Shown here: in pieces, positions 54,149 through 64,000 of the stretch | Layout: each line of letters opens with the position of its first letter | How positions within the stretch are numbered: position 1 is the stretch's first letter | Source: Peronospora farinosa | Taxonomy: Eukaryota; Oomycota; Peronosporomycetes; Peronosporales; Peronosporaceae | DNA: 64,000 nucleotides | Assembly: GCA_947646735.1 (NCBI GenBank) | Contig: CANTFK010000633.1 | Location: 521,163-585,162, forward strand | Direction of reading: 5' to 3' | The notes under the pieces: model-generated | Told to the model about the DNA's origin: nothing | Databases searched by the model: none | What the model saw: the letters and a program-made list of their open reading frames with translations, nothing else | Program-made: the position numbers and the translations under genes

Positions 54149-55892
54149 ATGCATTTTGTGGAAAGAAGATCGACAGATCAGGGCGTTAACACTCAGATAG
54201 ACCCGAATAATACATGTGAAGATTCAAAATTTCTGCGTTCAATATCAAGCGTCGTAAGAGATGATAAATATGCCCGATCGCCTGCGAAAATGGAGCTCGA
54301 CTTAGCACCAGGTGAATCACGGGGATATTGGAAATATCATACCCCAGGAAAATGGTTCAAGCAAGCCAAGGCAACGGGCAAGATCAAAAATGAAAACGCG
54401 ATCATGTTATTTGATTCTGGAGCCGAAGTCTCGATCGTCGACACCACCTTTGCTCGTAAGGTAGGATGTGTCATTGACGAGAGTCAGAAGCAAGAATGTG
54501 TTGGGATTGGTGAGAACACATACATGACGGATGGTCGTACAAGAATCAAGATCACGCTGAATGGATCGCTAGTCTATTATTTCGATGCTGGGGTAGGAGA
54601 TCAAGTAGGTCAAGCAAGACGTGATCCTAGGAACGGATTTCATGGTATCGGCTGGAATACGCCTGGATTTAGCCGATGGAACACTTTGTTTGCCTGATAA
54701 GGTCGGGATCCTTCTGAGTGGACAAAGATCCCCTTATCGGGCGACCATACAAGCGATCACAATTCCAGATCAATATGTGGTGATTTTCGTGGGTAAATCG
54801 ACCGAAGTGAAGATCGGAGTTAGTCCTCCTAAAGCCAAGATCTGGGTGAGGCGCGATCCGAAGTGGGTACCTACATTAACTACGGGACCAGGTCAGATCA
54901 AGTATCTACAGCTGAATAATATCGGCGATCAAGAAGTAATTTTAAGTCATGGAACGCCATTAGGTTGGTGGATGGTCGCTGATATGATACCTCGGTCCCC
55001 AGGATATGTCTCGGTGGGATCGCGTCTGTATAACGAATGGCAAACATTAGCGTTTGAAGCGACAACAGATCGAGAAGAAGAACCACCGGAAGAATATACC
55101 GGACCGCTAGTGGATTATCTTTCATACCCTACGCCGAAGAAGATCTTAACACGCTCAAAAGAGGAAGCAGAAGAAAGGACTACGGAAACGGTGAAACTCA
55201 CGACACGATCCAATGATGTTTGCGATGCGATACGAGAAATCGGGGAAAACAATGTAGAAGATCTGGTGATCAAAGGTGAAAGTGATCAGGTAGCGCAACC
55301 TCCATGGGTAATCAATGCGATCAGAGGGATGTCAAATGTCGATCACGCGCAAGGGCCGTGGGGTGAAGATAATTACACTCACAATAACTATACACATAAA
55401 TGTATGGAGCGCGATCCGACAATTAATGACCGCGATCTGGCTGATCTGGCAATCAATGACCGCGATCTGGGCGATCTGGATCGCGATGACCCCGATCCGA
55501 CAATTAAGGACTGCGATATGGCCGATCCGGTAGTTAATGACCGCGATCTGATCGATACGGTAGTTGAGGACCGCGATCTGGCCGATCCGGATCGCGATGA
55601 CCGCGATCTAGTCGATCCGGTAGTGGATACCCGCGATCTGGCCGATCTGGATCGCAATCTGCGAGAACAGGAGCAAGCTAGTGATACCACTACTATCAAC
55701 GACGAATGTATTCTAGCCGGAGGAAGTGTAAAGATGAAGCCTGAAGACTCGATGTATTATCACGAGAGTGGTGAGCTGTATGCTGAAGATGTGGATCAAC
55801 ATATGGCTGTCTTGCCTGAGATTGTGTCATCCACCGAAGAAGTTACGATTGATGATATCCAAGTGGGCAATCCGGGAGTTCCTCTAACTTAA
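54149..55892 (+). pseudogene. Protease and acidic repeat linker of family B
   Basis: IMLFDSGAEVSIVDTTFARK (near 54400-54460) is the retropepsin DSGA active site. A frameshift near 54620 leads to MILGTDFMVSAGIRLDLADG, the end of the protease fold. A long linker follows in a frame open from 54621 to 55892, ending with a TAA. Within it lie tandem DRDLAD-type repeats (55402-55670). The reverse transcriptase at 55914 is in the same frame as this linker, so the single TAA at 55890-55892 separates them. Confidence 0.75.
55402..55670 (+). repeat. In-frame DRDL(A/V)DP repeats in protease-RT linker
   Basis: Tandem units of roughly 27-36 bp, encoding variants of INDRDLADL, VVNDRDLID, VVEDRDLADPDRDD and TRDLADLDR. 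DNA units are built on GACCGCGATCTGG. They occupy the same Pol position as the unrelated 11-residue repeats of family A. Confidence 0.85.
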
Positions 55893-55913
55893 GACCAAAA
55901 AGGTCTACGGCAA

Positions 55914-57356
55914 TTGATTTGGGAGAACCGACACTTACTCATAGGCAAAGGAAACGCGCTTCCTCCTGCAGCTCGAGGAGCAGTATGTGATATCGATGTT
56001 GGTGGAGCACACCCTATCGCACAACGAGTACGACCGGTCGCTCCCAAATTTCGCGAGAAGTTATCTGACTTAATCAAAGGATTACTATCAGCCAGGATTA
56101 TCCAGCCGTCGACATCACCATGGGCTTCGCCGATTGTGGTAATTATAAAAAAGAATGGTGTCGACATCCGGTTATGTATTGACTATCGGCGGGTGAATCA
56201 ACTCACGAGATTGATGGTGTATCCTATGCCTCTAATTAGCGAGTTATTGCAAGATATGGATAAGGCTATGTGCTATTGTTCGTTGGATATGGCCAGTGGA
56301 TTTTGGGTCGTGGAAATGACCGAGCGAGAAAGGATGATTTCTGCTTTTATCACGCCGTCAGGTCTGTTCGAGTGGTTACGAATGCCGTTTGGGCTAAAAA
56401 ACGCTCCGCAGATTTACCAACGTCTAATTGATAATGCACTGTATGGATACCTCAAGATCGGTACGGATCCAAACGCAATTGCCGCAGGATCACTCGACTC
56501 CACTGATACGGTAACGGGATCGCCAAAGCTGGTTGATGTATTCACCGAAGGCGAACCGGATACTAGCCAGAAGCCATCTGTGCTCGGCCGAAGGTCATAT
56601 ATTGATGACATACTGATTCCAGCAACATCGTGGGCCTCCTTATATGATAAGGTAAAGCGATTGTTAGAAGTATGCAATGAATGGAATTTGTCGATCAGTC
56701 TCGCTAAGAGTTTTTGGGGACGACGTAAGGTGGACTACCTGGGTCATCAAGTCTCACTTGCAGGAATAGAAGCTCATCCAAAGGATTTGGGATCGCTGGT
56801 GAATATTCCGTTCCCAAAAACGTTGCGATCGATGCAATCGTTTCTGGGAATCTTGAGTTACTATAGTCGATTTGTCGAGGACTTTGCGATTTATGCGTCA
56901 GTGCTATATGAATTACGGGAAGCAGATTTCCACGAAATCCGCTGTTCTGACAAGATGAATGCATTGGATTCGAATATCGCCACCAGGAATGATTCAGATC
57001 AAAATTCCGACATTGGGGACGACCCAGATCCAGAAGGACGGACTCGATGGGAAAAAGCGATGATCGCATTTACCATGTTGAAAGACAAGATCGCCAATAC
57101 CCCTATCCTCAGACACTTCGATCCAGATCGGCCTCCGGTAATTGTCGTATATGCGAGTAAATGGGCAGTTTCAGCAGCTTTGTTGCAGGATTATGATGGC
57201 AAATACTGGCCAGTTACGTTTACAAGCCGAACGCTGAAGCCGAATGAAATCAATTACGGAATGGTCGAGAAGGAGACACTAGCATTACTTCGGATTTTGG
57301 ATATATGTTATTGCATGCTAGTCTCGCGAGAGATTAAAGTTCTCACGCGTTTCTAG
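55914..57356 (+). pseudogene. pol: Reverse transcriptase and RNase H of family B
   Basis: One open frame of about 480 codons. Reverse transcriptase: IIQPSTSPWASPIVVIIKKN, LCIDYRRVNQLT, YCSLDMASGFWVVEM, LRMPFGLKNAPQIYQRLIDN, then an insert of about 40 residues, then SYIDDILIPATSW (YIDD active site) and DYLGHQVSLAGIEAHP. RNase H: PVIVVYASKWAVSAALLQDY, PVTFTSRTLKPNEINYGMVE and KETLALL. The first RNase H has VYAS in place of the usual Asp-containing DAS motif, so its catalytic site may be degenerate. The domain ends at a TAG (57354). Confidence 0.85.
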
Positions 57357-57495
57357 ACAATGGCCTGGTTGGTGCAATCTTCCGGTCTCGATGGCAGGCT
57401 AGGTAGATGGGCCGCATTATTATCGACTTGGACGTTGGAGATCAAGAAAATGTGAAAAGGGCGAATATGAAATACTTGGTGCCCTGGCTGCAAGT

Positions 57496-58185
57496 GTGAC
57501 TCCCCGTGATAAAGTCGATGAAGTGTTGATTGCGATCGCTCCCCGGAAACAGCCAAGGCAAACTCTAAGTATGCCACCGCCTACGGTGGAAGAAGATCAA
57601 AGTCTCTTGGTTGTCAGTTTCGACGGATCGGCACGAACCAAGCGAAAGGGTGGATCATACAGTGCGATGATATGGAAACTTTCTGAGTGGACTATTGTGG
57701 CTGCTGCATCGTAATATGCAACGGACTTAACAGTGAACGAAGCCGAATATCGGGGTTTACTATTAAGTTTTGATCTGTTGGAGAATAATACTAGGGAACG
57801 CGTTATTATTTGTGGCGACTCCAACCTAGTGATTCGACAGATGCGGGGTGAAATCGATTGCAAGGCTCCTGGACTGCAGTTGTTGCGACAGAAGGCAATG
57901 GAGAAGCTTCGATCATGGCCGATCCATGAGTTCTTACATATGAAGCGCGATTGGAACCAAAGTGCAGATCGACTGGCAAGTACTGCTTTGCAGAAGGAAC
58001 AAGGTGTGGTCATCACTTCGGAAGGAGATCGCCAAGCTCTCAATACCCTTAATAGACTGGATGAGTTGTTGAAGTCGAGGCAGACCGAATCGGTGGTTAA
58101 AGTTGCTACGATTACCAGATCAACCCGGAAAAGACGTCAACCACCCGAGATTGCAAGAAGAATTTGTGCAGCAAATGCGAAGTGA
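57496..58185 (+). pseudogene. Second (plant/archaeal-type) RNase H domain
   Basis: LLVVSFDGSARTKRKGGSYS gives the first catalytic Asp, NEAEYRGLLLSFDLL the Glu, VIICGDSNLVIRQMRG the second Asp, and WNQSADRLASTAL the last Asp: a complete D-E-D-D set. The pattern AxYxALxxGL..GDSxLVxxQ..R..N..AD is that of plant/archaeal RNase H, not of the native Gypsy domain. One stop (57712) interrupts it between D and E. It lies between the native RNase H and integrase. Confidence 0.8.
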
Positions 58186-59810
58186 ACGAATACGAAAAGC
58201 TCAGGATGAGGAATGCTGGATCGCTAACCTAAAGATTTTTCTGATTGGTGATATAACGAATCTCAGTATGGAAGAAGCGAAGTTATGCGCCAAGATTGCA
58301 AGTAATTATGAAGTGGATGAAAGCGATCTTCTATTTTTCTGCCCAAGAGCTGTGAGAAGTTCGGAAGATCGCGATGGAATTGCTCGTTTGGTGGTGCCAG
58401 AAACTCTTCAGCAAGATTTTCTACATCACTACCATGCCAGTTTGGAAGGAGGGCACCATGGAATCGGTAGGACGTATCAACGGATCCGATCTCGTTTTCA
58501 TTGGAGAGGCTTGTATCGCAGTGTACAACGATATGTGAGCGAATGCACTGACTGCGAGACTTGAAAAGGACATCCGGTTATTAATGGAGAGTCTCCGGAA
58601 AATTTACAAGCTACTTATCCGTTCCAGATTATTGCTATGGATCATATTCCGTCGCTGCCTAGATCTTTCAAAGGCAACACTGATTATTGGTCTGCGTCGA
58701 TCTATTTTCGGGCTATGTGGTTGCCAAGGCGAGCAAATCTAGAACAGCTCAGACGATCGCCGAGAATTACGAGGAGTGTGTCTTTCGACGATTCGGTGCA
58801 AGTGAAGCGATACGGCACGATCGGGAACCTGGATTTATGTCAGATTTTTTTCGTACGTTCAATCGACTTATTGGGCAAAAGCCAAGAGCGATTATGGCAT
58901 ATCGCCCTCAAGCAAATGGAACTGCTGAACATATGGTCCAGACATTAACCCGAGCGTTGAAAGTGTACGTCTGGGACGTCAATCAACAAGATTGGGACGA
59001 ATATGCTGAGCGGCTGACATTCGCGATAAATACTGCCCAAGATCGAGTTCGTGGGGACACGCCTTTTTACTCGATTCACGGATGAGATCCTCGATCTACG
59101 TTGGAAGCTACGTTGCAACTGAGAAGTACTCAGCCACGAGATCGAGAACCTCGCAAATGGTGATATCATGTACAACGACACTACCAGCGAGCCCGAGATG
59201 TAGTCAACGAACGACTTAAAATGGCTATCCAGACTTGAGCGGATCAACATAATGAAGATTTAAAACCTTACGAGATCAAGCTCGGTACCCAAGTTTAATT
59301 ATACATAGATCGAGTGAAGGAAGGGTTTGCTCGAAAATTAGCGCATATGTGGCATGGAAATTTTCGAGTAAGTGAAGTGTGTGGTGATCACGCTGTTCGT
59401 CTGGAGATCGCTGGCACGCCGTATCGATTATTACCGATCGTGCATATATCCAAGCTGAAATGTATAAAAGTATTCACCGACCGCCCGAAGCAGTTGTTGA
59501 CGGTGGAAGACGAAAATCGTTTTGATTTCGACAAGGTACTTCTGCCGGAGGATAGCTGGGAGCGGCAACTTGGAGATAACGAGTTTTGAAGTGGAGGAGA
59601 TTTAGTATATGAGATCCGGCAGAAAAACTCGTTTTGGACGGGTGCATCGTCAATTTAAGATTTACTGGAAAGGTTTCACCGATCCATCGCGTGTTGATGA
59701 GGCTGATCTGAATTGTGGAACATTGTTGCAAGAATTTGAGCGCAAATCAAGTTCGCCGTAATCGATTTGAAGTTATGCAGTCCCATGAAGAGGAAAAAGC
59801 TGAAGATTAG
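58186..59810 (+). pseudogene. Integrase and chromodomain of family B
   Basis: The HHCC zinc finger is HHYHASLEGGHHGIGRTYQR then CTDCET, cut by TGA at 58562. The core begins PFQIIAMDHIPSLPRSFKGN (first Asp) and shifts frame near 58690. It then reads YEECVFRRFGASEAIRHDRE, PGFMSDFFRTFNRLIG (second Asp) and PQANGTAEHMVQTLTRAL (Glu). After a gap comes WHGNFRVSEVCGDHAVRLEI, the SH3-like end. The chromodomain at about 59590-59760 is EVEEI, stop, then RSGRKTRFGRVHRQFKIYWK and GFTDPSRVDEADLNC. The original end is probably TAG 59808-59810. Chromodomains direct integration to particular chromatin. Confidence 0.8.
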
Positions 59811-60066
59811 TGAATTGTTTATTTCGCTTACGGAGAGTGGAAATGGCGGTATAAGATGTTTGTATAGCTGGAAGAACTAGGATATTTGTGTATTATAAGT
59901 ATAGCGATCGAAGGTCTGAGAGACTGGATCGCGGCTGGAAGGCCCAAAACAAGAAGACAATTGCAAGGACGGCCAGAATAATGAAACGAACACAATGAAA
60001 TTGTATTGAATGCTGAAGAAATGAAATCGGATCGCGAAGTGCTACTCCAGATCGGATCGCGAAAAG

Positions 60067-62786
60067 TTACTTTGGAAAAAACTTACCGGCCAGACGAGGG
60101 ATCAGCGATCCCGGGTGATCTTCAATCGAAATTCGATACTGGTTTCTCCACGGCTTGGCAGAGTCCAACATCGATAGCGCGGTAGCTAGGTTAGGGATAT
60201 CCCTCTTCTCACACTCCAGACCAGGATACCATAGTCGCACTTCTGCGTACACAGGAAAGTGAAGAAAGTAAGGATCCAACAAAATGTCCAGATCGCAGTG
60301 TCCTTCGATCATCGCTTAGAGAATAACGCGAAGAATAGTCTTCCAGCGGGGTCCAGATCTCGATCAACGCTGTTTGCGTTGCTGACAAAATTGCGCCAGC
60401 TCTGGATGTTCCTTCCGATGTTCACTGAGATATACAGGAAGTGGGTTTCCTCCCACAAATCTTGCCGATGTCGATCTTCATATTCGAGATAAATCGTTGC
60501 CAAATTCTTAAACAACCGGTCAGAGGGAAAGAGATGGGAGTAATCGGTCGACGAGTGACGTTTCACGGTTCCTGATCATAGAGGACAGATACTTGTACCG
60601 AGGTAATCAATCATGGGATTCACTTAGAGTCATGAAGTGACTCGAGATTAGCTTGAGGGGTGAAGGGATATCCTTTAGGTCAGAACAAGTGTCGATAAAA
60701 GAATTCCACTCCCAGTTCCGCAACACTGGTCAGACTGACCCGTCGGGCGGACCATGGAGCAACCTGAATCGACGATCGTGGTTTTCGCTCACGATATCCT
60801 GGGATCCAAATGTACTAGAAATGCTGATTTTCCCGTCCGAGTCGCTAGAAGGTTCTCCAAAAAGGTCGACCTTGAAAATCTTGGCCGGAAGGCTGGGAAG
60901 CGTGTCGGAATTCAAAACTAGCGATATTCTAAATGGTGGGCTACCATTGTGAATAATGATAGGGATCGAGATGATCCGGTGCTGACTGAGATTTTCGTCA
61001 CGGTGGTGTGATGCCTCGCGGTGGAACGCGATCCGGAGAGAGCAGCAAGTGTAGCGTCTTCAGGATCAGAAGACCATCCATCGTACTCAGAGTCAGGAAA
61101 AGGCAAGAGACAAGCTTTGCATTTCCCTTTTGCTTTCGACGACATATTGGATCGCGTTGCAATACTATATCGCAACGACTGGGCAGATGGCGCCGAAGTA
61201 TCAGATCGCTCCGGAGTACCAGATCGCACCAAAGTACCAAATCGCGTCGAAGTACCGGATAGCGCCGGAGTATCAGATCGCGTCGAAGTAGCATATCGCG
61301 CCGGAATATCAGATCGTGTCGGAGTATCAGATCGCGTCAGAGTACCAGATCGCGTCGAAGTAGCATATCGCGCCGGAATATCAGATCGTGTCGGAGTATC
61401 AGATCGCGTCAGAGTACCAGATCGCGCCGGAATTTCAGATCGCGTTAGGGTATCAGATCGCGCCGAAATTTCAGATCGCGCTGAAGTCGCAGATTGAGTA
61501 GAAGTACCGGAAGTGCTGAGGGGAGGTTTGCAGAAAAATTCCAAAACCGGTGAAGACGATGCACGTTTGAGATTTGGCGACAAGGGATTGGAAGACGTGA
61601 GAAGGCTGGTCGGAGGAGAAAGTAAGCTTGTAGCCAACTCTGCCAAAGTCGAACGAAGTAAATCTTGTTCCTGGATGGCTAGATCGCGCTCCGCCTCTCG
61701 ATCTGCAACTTCGGTACGAAGTCGACCCAAGGCTGCGTCGTTCCGAATACTCGCACTCAGGAGGCGAATATGATCAAGCTCGAGCGCGCTCAGCGTGTCT
61801 TGTAGGTGTTTCGCGGCTTGCTGGGCCTGAGAGAGAGCTTTCTTTTACTTGGACGCCTTCCTTTTCATGCGTCGAAAGTCAGCAGCCAAAGTAATGTCTG
61901 CAGCATTGCGCTGCGCGAGGATGGAATCCAGTTGCTGCTGAAGGGACGCGATCTGCTGTCGAAATTTTCCTCCCAGAGATCGTTGAAGATTGGCCGTCTC
62001 TCGACGGAGTTTATCCTTCATGCGATGTTTCTATGCATTGGCTCGAAACAAGGCATTTTTCAGATCCGCGATCTCTTGAGACTGATCCGTTAGCTGGTTC
62101 AGTCCTTGGTCGAGATTTTTGGCCATGTGGAGAGCGGCGTCACGATGTTGACGCAGCTCTTCATCTCGACGCAAGACAAATGTGCACAGTCGAGGCACCA
62201 ACTCGTGATACAAATTGAGTTCCGTTTCCAGCTGATTTCCACGAAATTCTTGCTCCTGCAAGGAATTTTCCATGGAGTGATAATTTTCCACGATGGTATC
62301 TTGGGCTTCGAGGCGGTCATACAGTGAAGAGATCCACGAGACGGTCGTTTGACGATCCGTAACAAGAGGAAGGATTATCCGGGTAGACGGGAGCAAGATA
62401 CGCGATACTGTAGAAGAATTCATTGGTGGATCGCGCGTGATGAGCATGTGGTGGAGTGGGTTCTCAAAATTGTATGATGAGACCCCAAACCACTCACTGT
62501 GCCGGACTGCCGACTGTCGGAGGGGGTACCCCGATGCCGCGTATGAACCTTCTCTCACCTTGTGTACCCGTCGGCTGGCGGGTTGCACTCTTCGGAGGAC
62601 TTGGTGACGATGTAGATGTCTGCCTTGAGGGAGGTAGACCTGGGGGGCCTCGAGTGGATATGCTTCACTCGGTGGGCCGGTAGGTGGCCATTCGATCGAC
62701 TTTGTCGAGAGTGGACTTAGAGCCAAATTCTTCAGGGGCGCTTGTCGTCCCTGGCCTTTTCCTTCTGTTTCAGGGGTATTAACCAC
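60067..62786 (-). pseudogene. Antisense ORF region of family B (coiled coil, 6-residue repeats)
   Basis: Four minus-strand frames lie head to tail: 62031-62786, 60918-61730, 60309-60566 and 60067-60312. The first ends in a strong coiled coil (MENSLQEQEFRGNQLETELN, RRDEELRQHRDAALHMAKNL, SQEIADLKNALFRANA). The second starts with GRLRTEVADREAERDLAIQE and then has a run of 6-residue repeats (SDTPTR, SDIPAR, YATSTR). The last two look globular (RQDLWEETHFLYISVNIGR; VYAEVRLWYPGLECEKRDIP). Together they cover about 2.7 kb in one direction with few gaps, implying one former gene. It starts inside the inverted leader repeat. No known family is recognised. Confidence 0.65.
61195..61500. repeat. 18-bp tandem repeats in antisense ORF
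   Basis: About 17 units built on GTATCAGATCGCGTCGGA, keeping the antisense frame (6 residues each: S-D-T-P-T-R and variants). The block SGTLTR-SDTPTR-SDIPAR-YATSTR occurs twice in a row, so a four-unit segment has been duplicated. Confidence 0.85.
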
Positions 62787-63010
62787 CTGACCTTTACGTT
62801 GCTCCCGGACCTTGAAGTGAGGGAGACCGCTTCCGATAGCGGGTCTTGGGGGGTGTTGCTACTCGAACGAGCTCACAGGCCAAATATATCCTGGAGCTCT
62901 ATTCGCCCTTGAACTTCGCTACACAACTGTCTTCGACGGGGGGCCAAAATTCATCCCTTCCCGGAACAGTGAGTAACTTAGAACAAGTCCTTCTTTGGTG
63001 ACGGAGTCGT
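62440..63010 (-). repeat. Right copy of inverted leader repeat, family B
   Basis: Read on the minus strand, this carries the same leader blocks as 51200-51830 and precedes the antisense coding region, as the left copy precedes gag. The shared ACACAAGGTGAG includes a consensus splice donor (AAG|GTGAG) on both copies. Confidence 0.75.
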
Positions 63011-63159
63011 GCCACGTAGATCGCAAATTGAGTAGTATTTAATATAGTCCTATCCTTTTAACTCCTTTACTCTATCCTTGCCTGAAGCTCTGATTCCTTG
63101 CGTCGACTGGTCTGATCCTTGTATTAACTGGTCCGGAGTGGCTGAACCCCGAGGGGCCG

Positions 63160-63445
63160 AGGTCGACCAACAAGGGACCGGGTCGACCAATGAGGGACCC
63201 AGGTCTACTGACGAGGGACCGGGTCGACTGATGAGGGACCCAAATCTACCAATGAGGGACCGGGTCGACCAACGAGGGGCCGGGTCGACCAATGAGGGAC
63301 CCAGGTATACCAATGAGGGGCCGCGTCGACCAATGAGGGACCCAGGTCTACCAATGAGGGACCGGGTAGACCAATGAGGGACCCAGGTCGACCGATGAGG
63401 GACCCGGATCTACCAACGAGGAGCCAGGTCGATCAATGAGGGGCT
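63160..63445. repeat. Minisatellite of alternating 20/21-bp units
   Basis: About 14 units of the form GACCAATGAGGGACC with endings CGGGTC or CAGGTC alternating. Earlier units read GACCAACAAGGG or GACTGATGAGGG. It follows the right end of the family B inverted repeat and could belong to an LTR or leader of a further element. Confidence 0.8.
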
Positions 63446-63463
63446 ATGATCAACTCCCTTTGG

Positions 63464-63479
63464 TACCGGTTAACCGGTA
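63464..63479. repeat. Perfect 16-bp palindrome
   Basis: TACCGGTTAACCGGTA reads the same on both strands. It lies directly after the minisatellite. No function assigned. Confidence 0.8.
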
Positions 63480-63773
63480 TCCTGATACTTATTCTCTTCG
63501 ACGGATCCTGCGGATTGTTCTCCACCAACGGTCGTTCCCCTTCGAGGCCCCTGTCGCTCTGGTCCCCTGTCCCTGACCCACGGCCTATACTCCGCATCCA
63601 ACTGGAGTCCGGGACCTCCACATCACAAAATTAGCACTTCACCACAGCCGCCCCCTGTACTTGCTCAACCGTACAACGGATTGAGCACGCGCATGTCTTC
63701 ACTTCCTTCGTCACGTAGGTTCTTTACTGTCCCCTTTGTTGCTCATCCATCTCTAACTCGTGTCTGTCCAGCC

Positions 63774-64000
63774 ATGGCTTCCCCTGGTTCGGACCCACCG
63801 TCTGCTGACCCACCGTCTGCTGACCCACCGTCCGCTGATCCACCGTCCGCTGATCCACCGTCTGAAGAGCCGACCTCGGTCGCCCCAGCGCCTTCAATCT
63901 CCCCTGGTTCTAACCTCCCATCTCGTCCGCTGACCCACCGTCTGAAGAACCGACTTCGATCGTCGTCGCGCCTTCGGTTGACTCTCCATGTAGAGAGGCG
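63774..64000 (+). CDS. Start of a protein with DPPSA repeats, possibly another gag (partial)
   Basis: ATG 63774 opens a frame to the window edge. After MASPGS it has about five 15-bp repeats encoding DPPSA (63792-63866), then EEPTSVAPAPSISPG. A second copy of the PPSEEPTS sequence follows at about 63930 but in another frame, so the frame shown may be shifted there. Proline-rich repeat N-termini occur in retrotransposon Gag, and the context is repetitive. It is cut off by the end of the window, so the identity is open. Confidence 0.35.
   Translation, partial: MASPGSDPPSADPPSADPPSADPPSADPPSEEPTSVAPAPSISPGSNLPSRPLTHRLKNRLRSSSRLRLTLHVER

Larger units (their letters stand above)
51200..63010 (+). 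mobile_element. Large chromodomain Ty3/Gypsy element with second RNase H (family B)
   Basis: Plus-strand order: leader, long Gag with two zinc knuckles, protease, acidic repeat linker, reverse transcriptase, RNase H, a second plant/archaeal-type RNase H, integrase, chromodomain (ends about 59810). An antisense region (60067-62786) follows. The outer about 600 bp on each side are inverted copies of each other. Direct LTRs were not found; the left may lie in the satellite region and the right in the minisatellite region, or they were lost. The element is full of GCGATC. Multiple stops and frameshifts show decay. Gypsy elements with an extra RNase H have been described in oomycetes (groups I recall as Chronos and Archon); assignment to either was not tested. 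Confidence 0.85.

Noticed and set aside
55388..55699. Minus-strand Arg/Ser-rich frame (RSRSL repeats)
   Set aside because: It is the shadow of the DRDL repeats in the sense linker, which match Pol context.
61021..61497. Plus-strand repeat frame (SDRVGVSDRV type)
   Set aside because: The minus frame in the same repeat is longer and continuous with coiled-coil sequence, so the plus frame is taken as its shadow.
60067..62786. Antisense region of family B as the gag of an inverted related element
   Set aside because: Only the leader matches the sense gag; the coiled-coil and globular parts show no likeness to the sense Gag, and no capsid or zinc knuckle is present.

Overview
The window looks like a nuclear contig from an oomycete (a Phytophthora or downy-mildew relative). 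Reasons: very short introns (about 50-80 nt) with GT(G/A)AG(T/A) donors, extremely compact gene spacing, an oomycete-type initiator just upstream of one start codon, eukaryotic housekeeping genes (MOT1/BTAF1, PUS10, DOLPP1, NMA111, TRAPPC12), a WRKY19-like zinc-cluster protein, and Ty3/Gypsy elements of the kind found in oomycetes.
Layout: 1-15 kb is repeat territory. A 5'-truncated, internally deleted Gypsy copy (1-1.9 kb) is followed by decayed DNA and a nearly complete Gypsy element (4784-12438, LTRs 309/300 bp, imperfect 5-bp target duplication). Then come a long perfect hairpin, a fragment of a second integrase family, duplicated AT-rich modules and a solo LTR. 15.2-47.9 kb is a gene island of 14 gene models: a Cys-rich/Gly-rich membrane protein, CdsA-type phosphatidate cytidylyltransferase, a small membrane protein, a PX-domain protein, an unknown protein, dolichyl-diphosphatase, MOT1, PUS10, a zinc-ribbon/SH3/LIM scaffold, an MLF-like protein, NMA111-type protease, a WRKY19-like HGG-repeat protein, a La-module protein and TRAPPC12. 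Exons were assembled by hand from splice signals; most models close in frame. 48.4-64 kb is repeat territory again: an LTR plus gag fragment of a third family, a duplicated module and palindromic satellite, then a large decayed chromodomain Gypsy element (about 51.2-63 kb) with a second plant/archaeal-type RNase H, and minisatellites with a possible gag start at the right edge.
The gene-island genes are mostly housekeeping: lipid and N-glycan precursor metabolism (CdsA, DOLPP1), TBP recycling (MOT1), tRNA modification (PUS10), vesicle tethering (TRAPPC12), protein quality control (NMA111). MOT1 and DOLPP1 are divergent with 41 bp between start codons, which contain a 12-bp palindrome.
The most unusual signal is in the retroelements. 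Both Gypsy families, and the remnant copy, carry an antisense coding region between the end of pol and the 3' end, rich in coiled coil and in Ser/Arg repeats. In the larger element the leader of this antisense unit is an inverted copy of the sense gag leader, including a shared splice-donor-like site. Both families also have tandem-repeat peptides in the linker between protease and reverse transcriptase.
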